A DNA stretch of 64,000 nucleotides from Pseudomonas tremae (GCF_001401155.1 NZ_LJRO01000117.1:82715-146714), one strand, 5' to 3'; positions 10,040 to 19,240 are shown, counted from the first letter of the stretch. A program made the numbers and translations. The notes: generated by a model not told the origin, from the sequence alone.

Positions 10040-10490
10040 TGTAGGGGGCGACGCCGTATCTTTTCCGCTGAATTCAAACGCGAGGCTGCAGACCTCGTGC
10101 TTGATCCAAGGCTATAGCCACATTGAGGCCTCTCGCCTCCTGATAGTTTGCGAGTCTGCGCTACGTCGCTGGGCTAACCGGCTTCAACAGGAGCGTAACG
10201 GTACAATAACCCCGCAGAACAAAGCCCTGATGTATCTCGAACATGCCACTTAGACCATTGCATGCGACTTTGGTTGGGTGTCGCTAGGAGCTGTCTACGC
10301 AAATTTGAAGCGCCGCTGGCAACTGCAGTAGCGTGTCCATGATGCAGGAAGAGTATGAGCAGATTGGCGGTTCACGTGACGTTGCCTGATGAAGGAACCG
10401 GGATTGATCAGCAAGCAACCGGGCTAGCACGCTTATAAAAGGCGACGCTGAAGCGACCAGATATTCCGACGTCCAAGGTTAAGCTTCTGA
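10040..10490 (+). mobile_element. IS3-family remnant, OrfA and OrfB fragments (right copy)
   Basis: From 10049 the plus strand reads RRRIFSAEFKREAADLVLD. An extra C at about 10105 then shifts the frame, and GYSHIEASRL...CESALRRWANRLQQERNG follows to about 10202: a typical IS3-family OrfA N-terminus with HTH. From about 10345 decayed OrfB follows (QIGG..., LMKEPGLISKQPG, amber, HAYK, frameshift, ATLKRPDIP). The segment between is deleted. It cannot transpose. Same family as the remnant at 7490-7757, inverted relative to it. Confidence 0.75.
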
Positions 10491-10548
10491 CGTGGAGATA
10501 GAGACAGCTCAGCGCGCATCTTGTAGTCACAACGTCAGCAATGCGGAC

Positions 10549-11175
10549 TTAAGCCAGCGGATTGCGCACAAGTATATCGATCGCGAAAACTCCCAGTAGC
10601 GCACCGGACGCCCAGCGGTGCGCGCGCATGGCATTCGGGCGGGCCGTAAGGAAACGACTGACTCGCGCGGCAGCCAGGACGATCAGGCCGTTCAATGTAA
10701 GTGCGATGGATATCTGCACCAGCCCCAACTGTATGTACTGTTGCAGGGTCGAACCTTTCGAGGGATCAATGAACTGGGGGATCAGCGCGGAATACATCAG
10801 CGCTATCTTCGGGTTGAGCAAGTTAGTTACCAGCCCCATGGTGAAAAGCTTTCGAGGTGAGTGCGGGGGAAGTTCGCGCGGCTGGAAGGGTGACGCGCCC
10901 CTGAACATATTCCAGGCTAAATAGCCGAGGTAGAATGCCCCCCCGATTCGGACCACGTAATAGGCCATCGGGAAGGCCTTGAACAATGCTGCCAGACCCA
11001 GTCCTGAAGCAACCAGGTAACAGCCGAATCCCAATGCGACCCCTGCCAGCGAGATCATGCCTGCCAGACGTCCTTGTGAAATCGCTCTGGACGTCAGGTA
11101 GACCATGATCGGCCCCGGCGTCATGACCATGCCCAGCGCGATGATCGCCACACCAATCAGATTCTCTACTGGCAT
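10549..11175 (-). CDS. LysE/RhtB family translocator
   Basis: 208 residues, six hydrophobic segments, beginning MPVENLIGVAIIALGMVMTPGP; the MTPGP-type motif near residue 20 and the VTNLLNPKIALMY segment are hallmarks of LysE/RhtB amino-acid exporters. Inner-membrane export of amino acids or homoserine-lactone-like compounds is inferred. Full length for the family. It lies just right of the IS3-family remnant and is isolated: no regulator sits next to it. Confidence 0.85.
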   Translation of the reverse strand: MPVENLIGVAIIALGMVMTPGPIMVYLTSRAISQGRLAGMISLAGVALGFGCYLVASGLGLAALFKAFPMAYYVVRIGGAFYLGYLAWNMFRGASPFQPRELPPHSPRKLFTMGLVTNLLNPKIALMYSALIPQFIDPSKGSTLQQYIQLGLVQISIALTLNGLIVLAAARVSRFLTARPNAMRAHRWASGALLGVFAIDILVRNPLA

Positions 11176-11741
11176 CTCAATATGTACCTTTTCTCGTGAT
11201 CAAGTCTTTTATCGGAGGGTAGAGTCGTGCCCGCCCAGGTCTCCACATGATCGAGTTGCCGAGATTTCAATGACCCGGTCTGACTGTCCCTGAATCATCG
11301 TCTGTGCTGGATTTTAAGGTTTGGAGACAGGCAATTTTTCGTCAGTAACTGAGTCGATCCAGTGGGAGAGTCAACAGATCAAACGCTCAAACGACTGGAA
11401 AGGACTGTTTGGATGACACGACCCTGAACGAAGAATCGGATCTGAGTGGCAGGAATCGCAGAATGGTTCCCAAGCCAAGGCATGCTGACTCAAGAAAGAG
11501 GTCCGGAGCGCAGCATCGGGGATCAAATGCGTGCTTGGAATGTTGGGATCATCGATCACCTGCTTTCTACCAGAGCATCGGTTATCCTCAAGTCTTATAA
11601 GACGCGAGAATCACGCCTCCGTTATTGGCTTGGCCCGCACAGCGCGGGCCAGTAGTTTCATCTGAAACGCCTGCACATGAAATATGTCGATTGCAGGAGG
11701 GTACGTTTTATCTGAGAGTGTTACAGGTGGCGATTATTCAA
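11176..11741. other. non-coding accessory stretch between LysE gene and hopAF1 relic
   Basis: About 565 bases. Small open frames exist on both strands (for example near 11409-11655) but none has a convincing RBS, family signature or codon pattern. It probably holds decayed insertion sequence or effector-flanking DNA. No recognisable motif was identified. Confidence 0.45.
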
Positions 11742-12598
11742 TCATGAAGCGACCAGATGTTTTATGAAGTGAGTCGAGTTGTCATTTAAGATCACGGCGC
11801 CAAGCAGTGTTTCAGAAGTTCGGTTCGCACAAGTCTCGTCGAACTCAAGCGGGATCCCTTCATTGGCGAACAGGTCTTTCAATGCCTATGCAGTGCTGAC
11901 TGAGAAATCACCCTCTGTATTCCCCCCCGTGCATGGCTACGCGCAGTGTCAGCCCCTGCTCTTTAGTCGTTCGCAGATAATCGCGCACAGAGGCTAAAAC
12001 TTCTCCTGGCACAAGGTCTTTGCGACGAAAAGGGAGCAGATGGAATACGCGGACTTTCGCGCCCGGCATACGTTCACCCGTACCGGCATCCACTTTTTCC
12101 GCCGCACACGCGACAGCAATACACGCACTCATGTTGTCTGCGATAACAGGCATATTTACCTGGCTCGTGCCAGCACTGTATAAATGCCGAGTCCCTTCAT
12201 CATTGGGCACAGAGCAGTTGAATCCAGCCACTTTGACAGTCGTGGTCCTGTCGATCTGGAAACTGTAATCCAAACCTGCTCTAGAGTGATACACCATGGA
12301 CCCATGGGAGTATAGATTGACTACGGTCCTTTATTAAGTTACCGCGATGCCGTCTTTCTGCTTGATACGCCGCTAAAGAAACCATGCTAAGCGTATAATC
12401 TCCACCGCACCGTGCAAGTTGAAAATGAGAAAACGTGGCCGGACGTTCGTCAACCTCGCCTGATGCGCTGTAGCTCGCAGATTCCGTTTGATGACTGGAT
12501 ACAGGCCTGGCGTTTGGAGAGCTTGCAGCCATTTCCCAGTGGTCACTGTCATTGTAGCTGTAGCTGCTACCAGAATGTTTTGAAACACATAGCCCCAT
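11742..12598 (-). pseudogene. hopAF1: hopAF1 type III effector pseudogene (three disruptions)
   Basis: Starts at 12598 with MGLCVSKHSGSSY: Gly2 and Cys4 form an acylation (plasma-membrane targeting) motif as in HopAF1. The first frame stops at 12281. The downstream frame resumes in the deamidase domain (VYHSRAGLDYSFQIDR, then NMSACIAVACAAEK and RVFHLLPF). Restoring a lost TA at about 12289-12293 rejoins them. A seven-G run at 11932-11938 (six needed for HGGNTEG) shifts the frame again, and an amber codon sits at 11886-11888 before ALKDLFANEGIPLEF. Correcting the two indels gives exactly 286 codons with the TGA at 11742. Cys160 and His187 in the restored protein keep the 27-residue spacing of the reported HopAF1 catalytic Cys159/His186. 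HopAF1 is reported to target plant methionine recycling; this copy should be inactive. Confidence 0.85.
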
Positions 12599-13104
12599 AA
12601 CGGTTCTCTCTTTAATGCAGGGTTATCTAAGGTCACAGCGACATAGCCGAAAAGGTAGTGTGGTCGTTGCCACGCCTTATGTGGCTGATACATAGGGTGC
12701 GCTGGTTTATTTTCTTTTTGTGATGTAATGCCTGGATTTCGATTACGACAATGCTCAGGGCAAGCGAGCAGCACATGTTGAGTGTTATGTTCGATCACAG
12801 GTGTTGAACAATTTGACACTCGTTTGCATGTGGCCTCAAAAAAAAACCACTGAGTGGCTAAAACCCTCCAGCGGTTCCATATCCCCAAATCACGATAACT
12901 CGAAGCGGGGAACAACGGGGCCTCGTGTGGCTGGGTTGCTCTAGCGAAGTGGCAGCCGTTGCAGGGGGACGCAATTTCGCTGTTGAAAGCGGCCAAGTTG
13001 TGTTGAGCAAGCCCAGTTGAAGTCGGGCTTGGCCCTTCGAGTTTTGATCCTGACCTTTGCGGCCATTGTTGACTATAGACACTGCCCTGACATCTCCGGC
13101 TCAG
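12599..13104. other. hopAF1 leader and upstream unassigned DNA
   Basis: The left part (12599-12850) would be an unusually long (about 240-base) untranslated leader between the hrp box and the hopAF1 start; no short gene with a good RBS was found in it. The right part (12879-13104) has no recognised content. A long minus open frame (12373-13149) spans the hrp box and overlaps hopAF1 in another frame; it is judged spurious. Confidence 0.5.
12851..12878 (-). promoter_or_regulatory. hrp box (HrpL-dependent promoter) of hopAF1
   Basis: On the minus strand GGAACC, 15 bases, then CCACTCA: an exact match to the hrp box consensus GGAACC-N15/16-CCACNNA recognised by the ECF sigma factor HrpL. It points toward the hopAF1 relic about 250 bases downstream, so the promoter survives although the gene is broken. 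No other gene start lies between. Confidence 0.85.
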
Positions 13105-13260
13105 GCGGTGGCGATGATCACCGAACAACTTTTGCCCAATGAGCAGCACCAGCTAAAAGCTCGAAAATCACAGTGTGCGATTAGCAGGCGCTTACAGAAC
13201 TGACTCTTCGCAGGTTCGCTAACCAGAGGGAAACGGGCGGCAGCAATCATGAACCCACTA
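13105..13260 (+). mobile_element. IS66-family TnpC C-terminal fragment
   Basis: In the plus frame, after an in-frame TGA (13201-13203), LFAGSLTRGKRAAAIM is read at 13204-13251. It matches the conserved C-terminal block of IS66 transposases (NWLFAGSLRAGKRAAAIMS). The upstream residues CAISRRLQN correspond loosely to the preceding RPI-GRKN block. Only this tail is left; it joins directly to the IS1182-type fragment. Confidence 0.65.
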
Positions 13261-13261
13261 C

Positions 13262-13446
13262 CAACAGGCAATCATCAGGTCAGGATCAATTGATGGACGC
13301 CTGGTTGGGCTATAAAAATCGGCAATATAATGGCGTATATCTCTTGGATCGAGGCATTGATCAATGCTGCGCAGGAGGCGATTGGCTGGGATATGGCCTT
13401 CAATGTCAAACGAGCAAAGCAGTCGCTTTTGTCCGCTCGACATCAT
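13262..13446 (-). mobile_element. IS1182-family transposase N-terminal fragment
   Basis: The minus strand reads MMSSGQKRLLCSFDIEGH, IPANRLLRSIDQCLD and FYSPTRRPSIDPDLMI. This is the typical N-terminus of IS1182-family transposases common in pseudomonads. After DLMI the similarity stops abruptly at about 13270, where IS66 sequence begins. Truncated by a later rearrangement or insertion, hence inactive. The 5' side lies about 140 bp from the stop codon of the GGDEF/EAL gene. Confidence 0.7.
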
Positions 13447-13587
13447 GCTGCGAATCTTCCGCTGGCCGAGGACCTGATTTTGCCGCAGGCCAGGCAGGAG
13501 ATTTACTTTTTCAACAACATTGGCCAAAAACGGCCGCTTAATATAGCGCCTGCCATGACGGCTCTCGCAGACACTATCAATGCTACT

Positions 13588-16506
13588 TTACGCCACACCA
13601 CTTTCAGGGAATCTTATATCCAGACTTCGTGACGATTTAATCATGGCAGCACACTCGTCACTGATGACGGGTCTACTAAAGAAATACCCCTGCATTTGAT
13701 CGCAGCCATACGTCACAAGCAGCTCTAACTGGTCGACTGTTTCGACGCCTTCTGCAATGACCTTAAGGCCCAATTCGTGCGCCAGTACTATTACAGCTCT
13801 GGTGATAGCGGCGTCCTCATGATTGCTTGTTATATCCTTTATGAACACCCTGTCGATTTTGAGGGCGTCAAGAGGGAAGCGCCTCAAGTAGGCCAGACTG
13901 GAATAGCCCGTTCCAAAATCATCGACCGACAGGCTTATACCATACGACTTTATATCTTTAAGTATTTCAACCGCCGACTCGGGGTCGATCATGAGCATCG
14001 ACTCGGTAAGTTCGAACTCTAAAAGAGCGGGGTTGACGCCGTATTCTTCAACGATGTGCTTGACCGTCTCGGCCAGGCCTTTTACCTGAAGCTGCCTGAC
14101 TGAAAGATTGATGGCGATCGGGACCAGCCTGACAGTGTTCTCTTCCCAGCTTTTTATAGTTTCACAGACTTTGCGGATAACCCACAGGCCGACAGGAATT
14201 ATCAGCCCAGTGTCCTCAAGAATTGGGATAAAGTCAGCCGGAGAAACCATGCCTTGCTCCGGGTGATTCCACCGCAATAAAGCCTCCAAACCACTTATCC
14301 TGCCATCGGTGAGGCTGACCTTCGGCTGAAAATGTAAAATAAATTCGTCGCGATCAAGTGCGCCCCGCAGTAGCGTTTCAGTCTGCAAGCGCTTGATTAA
14401 ACTTTCGTTCATTCTGGCGTTGTAAAACTTGAAATTATTACGGCCGCTTTTTTTCGCATGGTACATGGCGGTGTCTGCATTCTTTAAGATGACACCCGTA
14501 TCACGCCCATCGAACGGATAATTAGCGATACCGACACTCGCGGAAACAAATATATCCTGGCCGCCAAGATCAAACGGTTTTGCTAACGCATCAATAACGT
14601 GGGTCGCAAGCAATTTTATGAGGCTCTCGGAATAGACACGGTGTGTGACGACGATCGAAAATTCGTCGCCTCCCAGCCGTGCAACCACACTGTTCCCATC
14701 AATGCAGTCTTTCAAGCGCCGGCCCGCCTGGATAAGCAATTGATCGCCTACTGAATGCCCCATGGTGTCATTCACGGCTTTGAACCTGTCCAAATCTATA
14801 AATATGACGCTTACTGCATCTGGCGCTGACGTTTTTCGACTAATTAACTCGCGCAGATAATTGTTGAGAAACCAGCGATTAGGCAGATGGGTGAGCGAAT
14901 CATTTTCGGCCAGGTAGGTTAGCTTTTTCTTTGCGTCATACCTTTCAAGCGCGGCAGCCAATAGGTTGGCCAGTGTTTGAATGTAGCTAACGTCTTCACG
15001 TGTGAATAAGTAGTCAGCGCTGGCATACACGCCAAGCACGCCTTTGAATACCTCCCGGCAAGAGATATCAACCTCCAGGCTACTTCTAATATTGTACATT
15101 TCCACTGTGCTATCAGGAAGCAGTGCGTAGCTGTTATCAGGCGCATCAGAGTGAATGACGAACCCGGCAAAAGAAGCAGTGCCTTTCAAGAAATCATCAT
15201 GATAACTGTCGCGGGTTTCAACGTGGGTAAAGCCGACCTCCGCTTTGAGGATAACCGCGTGGCTCACTCGATCAACAACTAATAAAGCGGCCTTGCTCAA
15301 TGTTAATCCTTGCGCCGCCGTCAGTGCTGCCCGTTCTCCTAGCGTACTGACGTTTTCTTCTGTCAATGCCTGCTGGCCAAACAAGGCGATAAGGTTTTGC
15401 CTTCTGGCGTTATCCAGAATTGCGACCTCAAACTCTTTTCGGTCTGTAATATCGATGTCGATGCAAATATATTTTTCAACGCCACCCATGTCATCGAGAA
15501 TAGGGATGATAGTGCGTCGATGCCATGCATCCTTACCGGTACGACCTGAAAGCCTGACCTCGCCGTTCCACACCTCATTTTCCGGTGTCCATCGCCACGG
15601 CTCAGTGGCTGAAGACATACCGGTCCAGACTTCATCGATCGTCAACTCTAAAAGCTCGGCTCGCGAATGCTGTGAGCTTGTTACGAATCGTTCGTTAACG
15701 TAAGTGATACGTCCGGAGGCCGAAACTTCGCAAACGATTGAAACCTCATCCAGGGCATTTTTATGCTGCACCAGCGTATTCATCAACGATTCGATACGCA
15801 GGCCAAAGTGATTGCGCATGCTCGCGGCAGTACGGTTTACTGCTTTTATAGCCTCCTGTATTTCCATGGGAGCATCAGCGACCAACATGGCTTCTGCTGC
15901 CACTGCGCCTGAAGCGATTTCTGCCTCATAAGAGTGAAGCTTGCCCAAGTGGGCAAGCGAACGTTTAATCATGAACCCCATCAAAATCAAACTTATCAGT
16001 AAAAAGAATACCGCAAATAGTGTGGCCTGGATCACCAGGCTATAAAGTTCTGCAGCAATTTTTTCGGCGTTAAAAGACAAGCGCATAACGCCATAATCCT
16101 TCCCGCCAATAGTGATGGGGCGATTGACATCGAATAATCTTGCAGCGACCTCGGACTCTATCCACGCAGGGGCTCTCCCAACGGGCGCGCTGGCTGCCTC
16201 AAGACGAATGACGCCCCCCGACAGGTCAATAAACATGGCCGATTTGAACGGCGAGCGAGCCAGGGTTTTTTCGAGGGTTCTTTTGATGGTATCGTAATCG
16301 CCGATGACGACACTTTCCTCTACCGCTTGCGCGGCAACCTCTATCAGCATGTTAGCGGTGTCTTGTATCTCTTCAATGTGCTGAAGCAACTGGTTTTTAT
16401 AAAACAGAACCAGACCTGTCGTCAGAAAAGTCAGTATCAGAATAGACAGCATCGCCAGTATTCGCGATGTCAGTGATTTGGGCAGCAGGCTTTTAAGGAA
16501 ACTCAT
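13588..16506 (-). CDS. membrane PAS-GAF-GGDEF-EAL c-di-GMP signalling protein
   Basis: 972 residues. TM1 about 15-37, periplasmic sensor 40-155, TM2 about 160-185, HAMP-like linker, PAS about 250-370 (ending DIDITDRKEFE), GAF about 385-530, GGDEF about 540-700 and EAL about 715-960. The cyclase motif RLGGDEF (near 610) is intact, but the four residues five positions upstream are DGNS, not RxxD, so the inhibitory I-site is absent. The phosphodiesterase motifs EALLRW (near 743) and DDFGTGYSSL (near 865) are intact, so both activities are possible. It follows a PhnD-like binding-protein gene by 31 bases, suggesting that the periplasmic domain reads ligand occupancy of that protein. IS fragments lie near both ends of the pair. 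Confidence 0.9.
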   Translation of the reverse strand: MSFLKSLLPKSLTSRILAMLSILILTFLTTGLVLFYKNQLLQHIEEIQDTANMLIEVAAQAVEESVVIGDYDTIKRTLEKTLARSPFKSAMFIDLSGGVIRLEAASAPVGRAPAWIESEVAARLFDVNRPITIGGKDYGVMRLSFNAEKIAAELYSLVIQATLFAVFFLLISLILMGFMIKRSLAHLGKLHSYEAEIASGAVAAEAMLVADAPMEIQEAIKAVNRTAASMRNHFGLRIESLMNTLVQHKNALDEVSIVCEVSASGRITYVNERFVTSSQHSRAELLELTIDEVWTGMSSATEPWRWTPENEVWNGEVRLSGRTGKDAWHRRTIIPILDDMGGVEKYICIDIDITDRKEFEVAILDNARRQNLIALFGQQALTEENVSTLGERAALTAAQGLTLSKAALLVVDRVSHAVILKAEVGFTHVETRDSYHDDFLKGTASFAGFVIHSDAPDNSYALLPDSTVEMYNIRSSLEVDISCREVFKGVLGVYASADYLFTREDVSYIQTLANLLAAALERYDAKKKLTYLAENDSLTHLPNRWFLNNYLRELISRKTSAPDAVSVIFIDLDRFKAVNDTMGHSVGDQLLIQAGRRLKDCIDGNSVVARLGGDEFSIVVTHRVYSESLIKLLATHVIDALAKPFDLGGQDIFVSASVGIANYPFDGRDTGVILKNADTAMYHAKKSGRNNFKFYNARMNESLIKRLQTETLLRGALDRDEFILHFQPKVSLTDGRISGLEALLRWNHPEQGMVSPADFIPILEDTGLIIPVGLWVIRKVCETIKSWEENTVRLVPIAINLSVRQLQVKGLAETVKHIVEEYGVNPALLEFELTESMLMIDPESAVEILKDIKSYGISLSVDDFGTGYSSLAYLRRFPLDALKIDRVFIKDITSNHEDAAITRAVIVLAHELGLKVIAEGVETVDQLELLVTYGCDQMQGYFFSRPVISDECAAMIKSSRSLDIRFPESGVA

Positions 16507-16537
16507 TAACAGCCTCTCCAGCTAAAGGTGGGATTAG

Positions 16538-17389
16538 TTACTTACGGCTTGCTGGCAAGCTATTATAAAAGTCCCGATAGGAAGCATAATCCGCTTCTGT
16601 CGCAGGAATGAAAGTAATCGGTACCGGGGCATGAACCAACTCGGTCGCCTCACGAAGGATTTTGCTGCCGTCAGCATCATGTTGCATATTAAAAAAAGCG
16701 TTGGCTACCGCATCACGTTCTTTTTTAGACACTCGAGGGGATGCCATGAGGGCCAAATCATTGAACGAGGCCGAACTCCACAGCACGCGGAACGACTTTC
16801 CTTCTCTCTCAGTGTAACCGCTTACAAGCTGTGAGTTGGCCCCCATCGCTTGAGCCTTGCCACTAAGGATTTGGCTAAAAGCACCATCCATGTTTCCGGC
16901 AAACACAGTAGACGTGTTGATTCCTTTCTTTACCAATTCCGAGCTTGTGACTTTATAAGCAATGAACGCTTCGGGTCCTGGGTAAACGACTTCTTTGCCC
17001 TCTAGTTCCGAAAGGCTGTGAATGGGCGAGTCGGCAGGTACCACGATCTGCCCTTCGAGGGCAGGCGCGTCACGGCGACCAAACACTGTCCAGCCCATTT
17101 TATCGCGTTCCGGGCTAAAAAGATGGTTGGTAAATGCGAAATCAACTTCTTGCGCGAGCACATAGCTTGTTGTGTCAGAGGATGTTCGTCCTAATTTCAG
17201 CGTGAGATTCACCCCGCTTTTTTCGGACACATACTTTATGATTGGGTTCCAGAAACTGGCTGACAGATTAAGATTGTACTGGTTGACAGGCGAAAAGTTG
17301 TAGACTTTAAGCTCTTCAGAAACCGCCACATTCGCCAGGGCAAAAGACAGTGTAATAAGTATAGCTTTGCAGCGCAGGCGTAACGTCAC
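16538..17389 (-). CDS. PhnD-like periplasmic substrate-binding protein (phosphate/phosphonate family)
   Basis: 283 residues with a signal peptide (cleavage near VAVSEE) and a type II periplasmic binding fold of the PhnD/PF12974 family: FSPVNQYNLNLSASFWNPI, LGRTSSDTTSYVLAQEVDFAF and YPGPEAFIAYKV. GTG start with GGAG seven bases upstream (17396-17400). No ABC permease or ATPase genes are nearby. The next gene, 31 bases downstream, is the GGDEF/EAL protein. A sensing role, delivering ligand state to the cyclase/phosphodiesterase, is more likely than uptake; the ligand is unknown. Confidence 0.85.
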   Translation of the reverse strand: MTLRLRCKAILITLSFALANVAVSEELKVYNFSPVNQYNLNLSASFWNPIIKYVSEKSGVNLTLKLGRTSSDTTSYVLAQEVDFAFTNHLFSPERDKMGWTVFGRRDAPALEGQIVVPADSPIHSLSELEGKEVVYPGPEAFIAYKVTSSELVKKGINTSTVFAGNMDGAFSQILSGKAQAMGANSQLVSGYTEREGKSFRVLWSSASFNDLALMASPRVSKKERDAVANAFFNMQHDADGSKILREATELVHAPVPITFIPATEADYASYRDFYNSLPASRK

Positions 17390-17589
17390 GTGTCAACTCC
17401 GACTGTATAATAACTTTCTTGCCTGACGGTGATTAGAGTGAACTTAATCTCAGCAATATAATATAATCGGCCGAGCCCCATGAATCTTAAGTGCAGCTTG
17501 CATGAATAAATATTAATCGACCCTTCAGCACACCTGCCTGCCCGCGCCAGAGCGGCGTTGGTGTCCACACTCAAATTTGCAGTGGGCAC

Positions 17590-17830
17590 CACGTGTGGCC
17601 TTCACAAGGGCTTTTCATGCAGTCACAACACTGTTCCTGTTCCTGTTCCTGGTCGCTCAAGCCCAAGTCATTCAAGAGTGCGCACAGCCCGGAACCTCTA
17701 TTGCCCGCATCGCGCTTAACCACAGCCTCAATGCGAACCTCGACCTTGGATTCGGCTGAAAACGCAAAACAGCAAGGCGCGCCACTTCATCACGAACACG
17801 TAGCTTGGTGAGATCGAAGGATGACCCGTC
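17590..17830 (+). mobile_element. IS66-family TnpA (Orf1) remnant with short tandem repeat
   Basis: The plus frame reads PRVAFTRAFHAV, a hydrophobic insert, then AQVIQECAQPGTSIARIALN and HSLNANL (about 17659-17740), ending at a stop at 17757. The core matches IS66 TnpA (FKAQVIQECAQPG-S-A-VA--HGINAN). The insert is encoded by three copies of TGTTCC at about 17632-17649. The rest of the element is missing. About 570 bases between the PhnD-like gene and ybdG contain only this relic and unassigned DNA. Confidence 0.65.
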
Positions 17831-17959
17831 GTGATACGGCCGAGGTCGGCCAATACGTCCAAACGCTTAACTCTGTGCAAGGACTTTCAAACTTCAAGAA
17901 GCCGCTGTGCGAAGCGACCTGGCGAGTTTGATCTTGAGATCCCTACCGCTAACAGGCAG

Positions 17960-19240
17960 CTATCCCTGCTCAGACACGACCCGCTCTGACTCTCCCCGCA
18001 ACCCCACCCGCATATCCGCCCCACTGGGCTGCTGATACAAACTCAACCCGAACTCCGGCATCACCGTAATCAGATAATCGAAAATATCCCCCTGTATCCG
18101 CTCGTAATCGACCCACACGGTAGTGCGGGTGAAGCAGTAGATTTCCAGCGGGATGCCCTGTGAAGTGGGTTCCAGTTGGCGGACCATGCAAGTCATGGCG
18201 GGGTTGATCTCGGCGTGGCTTTTCAGATAAGCCAGGGCGTAGGCGCGGAAGGTGCCGATGTTGGTCATGCGCCTGCGGTTGGCGGACATTTGTGCGACGT
18301 TGCCTTGCGCCTGGTTCCAGGCCAGCAGTTCGGCCTGTTTGCGGCCGATGTAGTCGGTGAGCAGGTGGATTTGCATGAGTTGCTGTTCTTCATCGTCACG
18401 CACGAAGCGCACGCCGCTGGCGTCGATGAACAGGCTGCGTTTGATGCGACGTCCGCCTGATTGCTGCATGCCGCGCCAGTTGCGGAACGACTCTGACATC
18501 AGGCGCCAGGTCGGGATGGAGACGATGGTTTTGTCGAAATTCTGCACTTTGACGGTATGCAGGGTGATGTCCACCACGTCGCCATCCGCGCCGACTTGCG
18601 GCATCTCGATCCAGTCACCGACGCGCAGCATGTCGTTGCTGGTCAACTGTACGCTGGCAACGAACGACAGCAGGGTGTCTTTGTAGACCAACAGGATGAC
18701 CGCCGACATGGCGCCAAGGCCGGACAGCAGCAACAGCGGCGAACGGTCGATCAGCGTGGCGACGATGATGATTGCAGCGAAGACGTAGAGGATCATCTTC
18801 GACAGCTGCACGTAGCCCTTGATGGAGCGGGTGCGAGCATGTTCGGTGCGGGCGTAGATGTCCAGCAGGGCGTTGAGCAAGGCTCCGATGGCCAGTGTCA
18901 TGAACAGGATGGTGAAGGCCATGGCGATATTGCCGATCACGTTCCTGCCTGCAGTGCTCAAACCGGGCACCAGCGTGAGGCCGAATTGTATGACCAGTGA
19001 CGGCACCATCTGCGCGAGTCGGTGGAAGACCTTGTTATGACGGAAGTCGTTGACCCAGTGCAATGAAGGCTGACGGCCCAGCATCCTCACGGTGTACAGC
19101 ACCAGAAACCGCGCCACACGGCCAAGCACCAGTGCAGCTGTCAACAGGAGAATCAGGGCCAGCCCGGTGCGCACCCATGGATGCTGATCAAGCATGTCCC
19201 AGAGTTCCTGGGTCTTGAGCCAAAGCGCGTGAATATCCAT
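17960..19240 (-). CDS. ybdG: YbdG-type mechanosensitive channel (MscS superfamily)
   Basis: 426 residues. The N-terminal part has about five hydrophobic segments; the pore region and beta domain read LLLLSGLGAMSAVILLVYKD, NDMLRVGDWIEMP, GDVVDITLHTVKVQNFD and SIPTWRLMSESFRNW. These are near-identical to E. coli YbdG, the miniconductance mechanosensitive channel of about 415 residues. It sits in the inner membrane and contributes to osmotic-downshock release. Stands alone; divergent from the XAC2610-like gene. Confidence 0.88.
   Translation of the reverse strand: MDIHALWLKTQELWDMLDQHPWVRTGLALILLLTAALVLGRVARFLVLYTVRMLGRQPSLHWVNDFRHNKVFHRLAQMVPSLVIQFGLTLVPGLSTAGRNVIGNIAMAFTILFMTLAIGALLNALLDIYARTEHARTRSIKGYVQLSKMILYVFAAIIIVATLIDRSPLLLLSGLGAMSAVILLVYKDTLLSFVASVQLTSNDMLRVGDWIEMPQVGADGDVVDITLHTVKVQNFDKTIVSIPTWRLMSESFRNWRGMQQSGGRRIKRSLFIDASGVRFVRDDEEQQLMQIHLLTDYIGRKQAELLAWNQAQGNVAQMSANRRRMTNIGTFRAYALAYLKSHAEINPAMTCMVRQLEPTSQGIPLEIYCFTRTTVWVDYERIQGDIFDYLITVMPEFGLSLYQQPSGADMRVGLRGESERVVSEQG

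Noticed and set aside
10388..10420. GGAACC at 10388 as a second hrp box
   Set aside because: No CCACNNA at 15-16 bases; it is part of the IS3-family OrfB relic.
12373..13149. 258-codon minus frame overlapping hopAF1 and the hrp box
   Set aside because: Runs through the promoter and the effector N-terminus in another frame, with odd composition and no family match; the hopAF1 reading explains the region.
13330..13632. 100-codon plus frame
   Set aside because: Antisense to the IS1182 fragment and the end of the GGDEF/EAL gene; no independent support.
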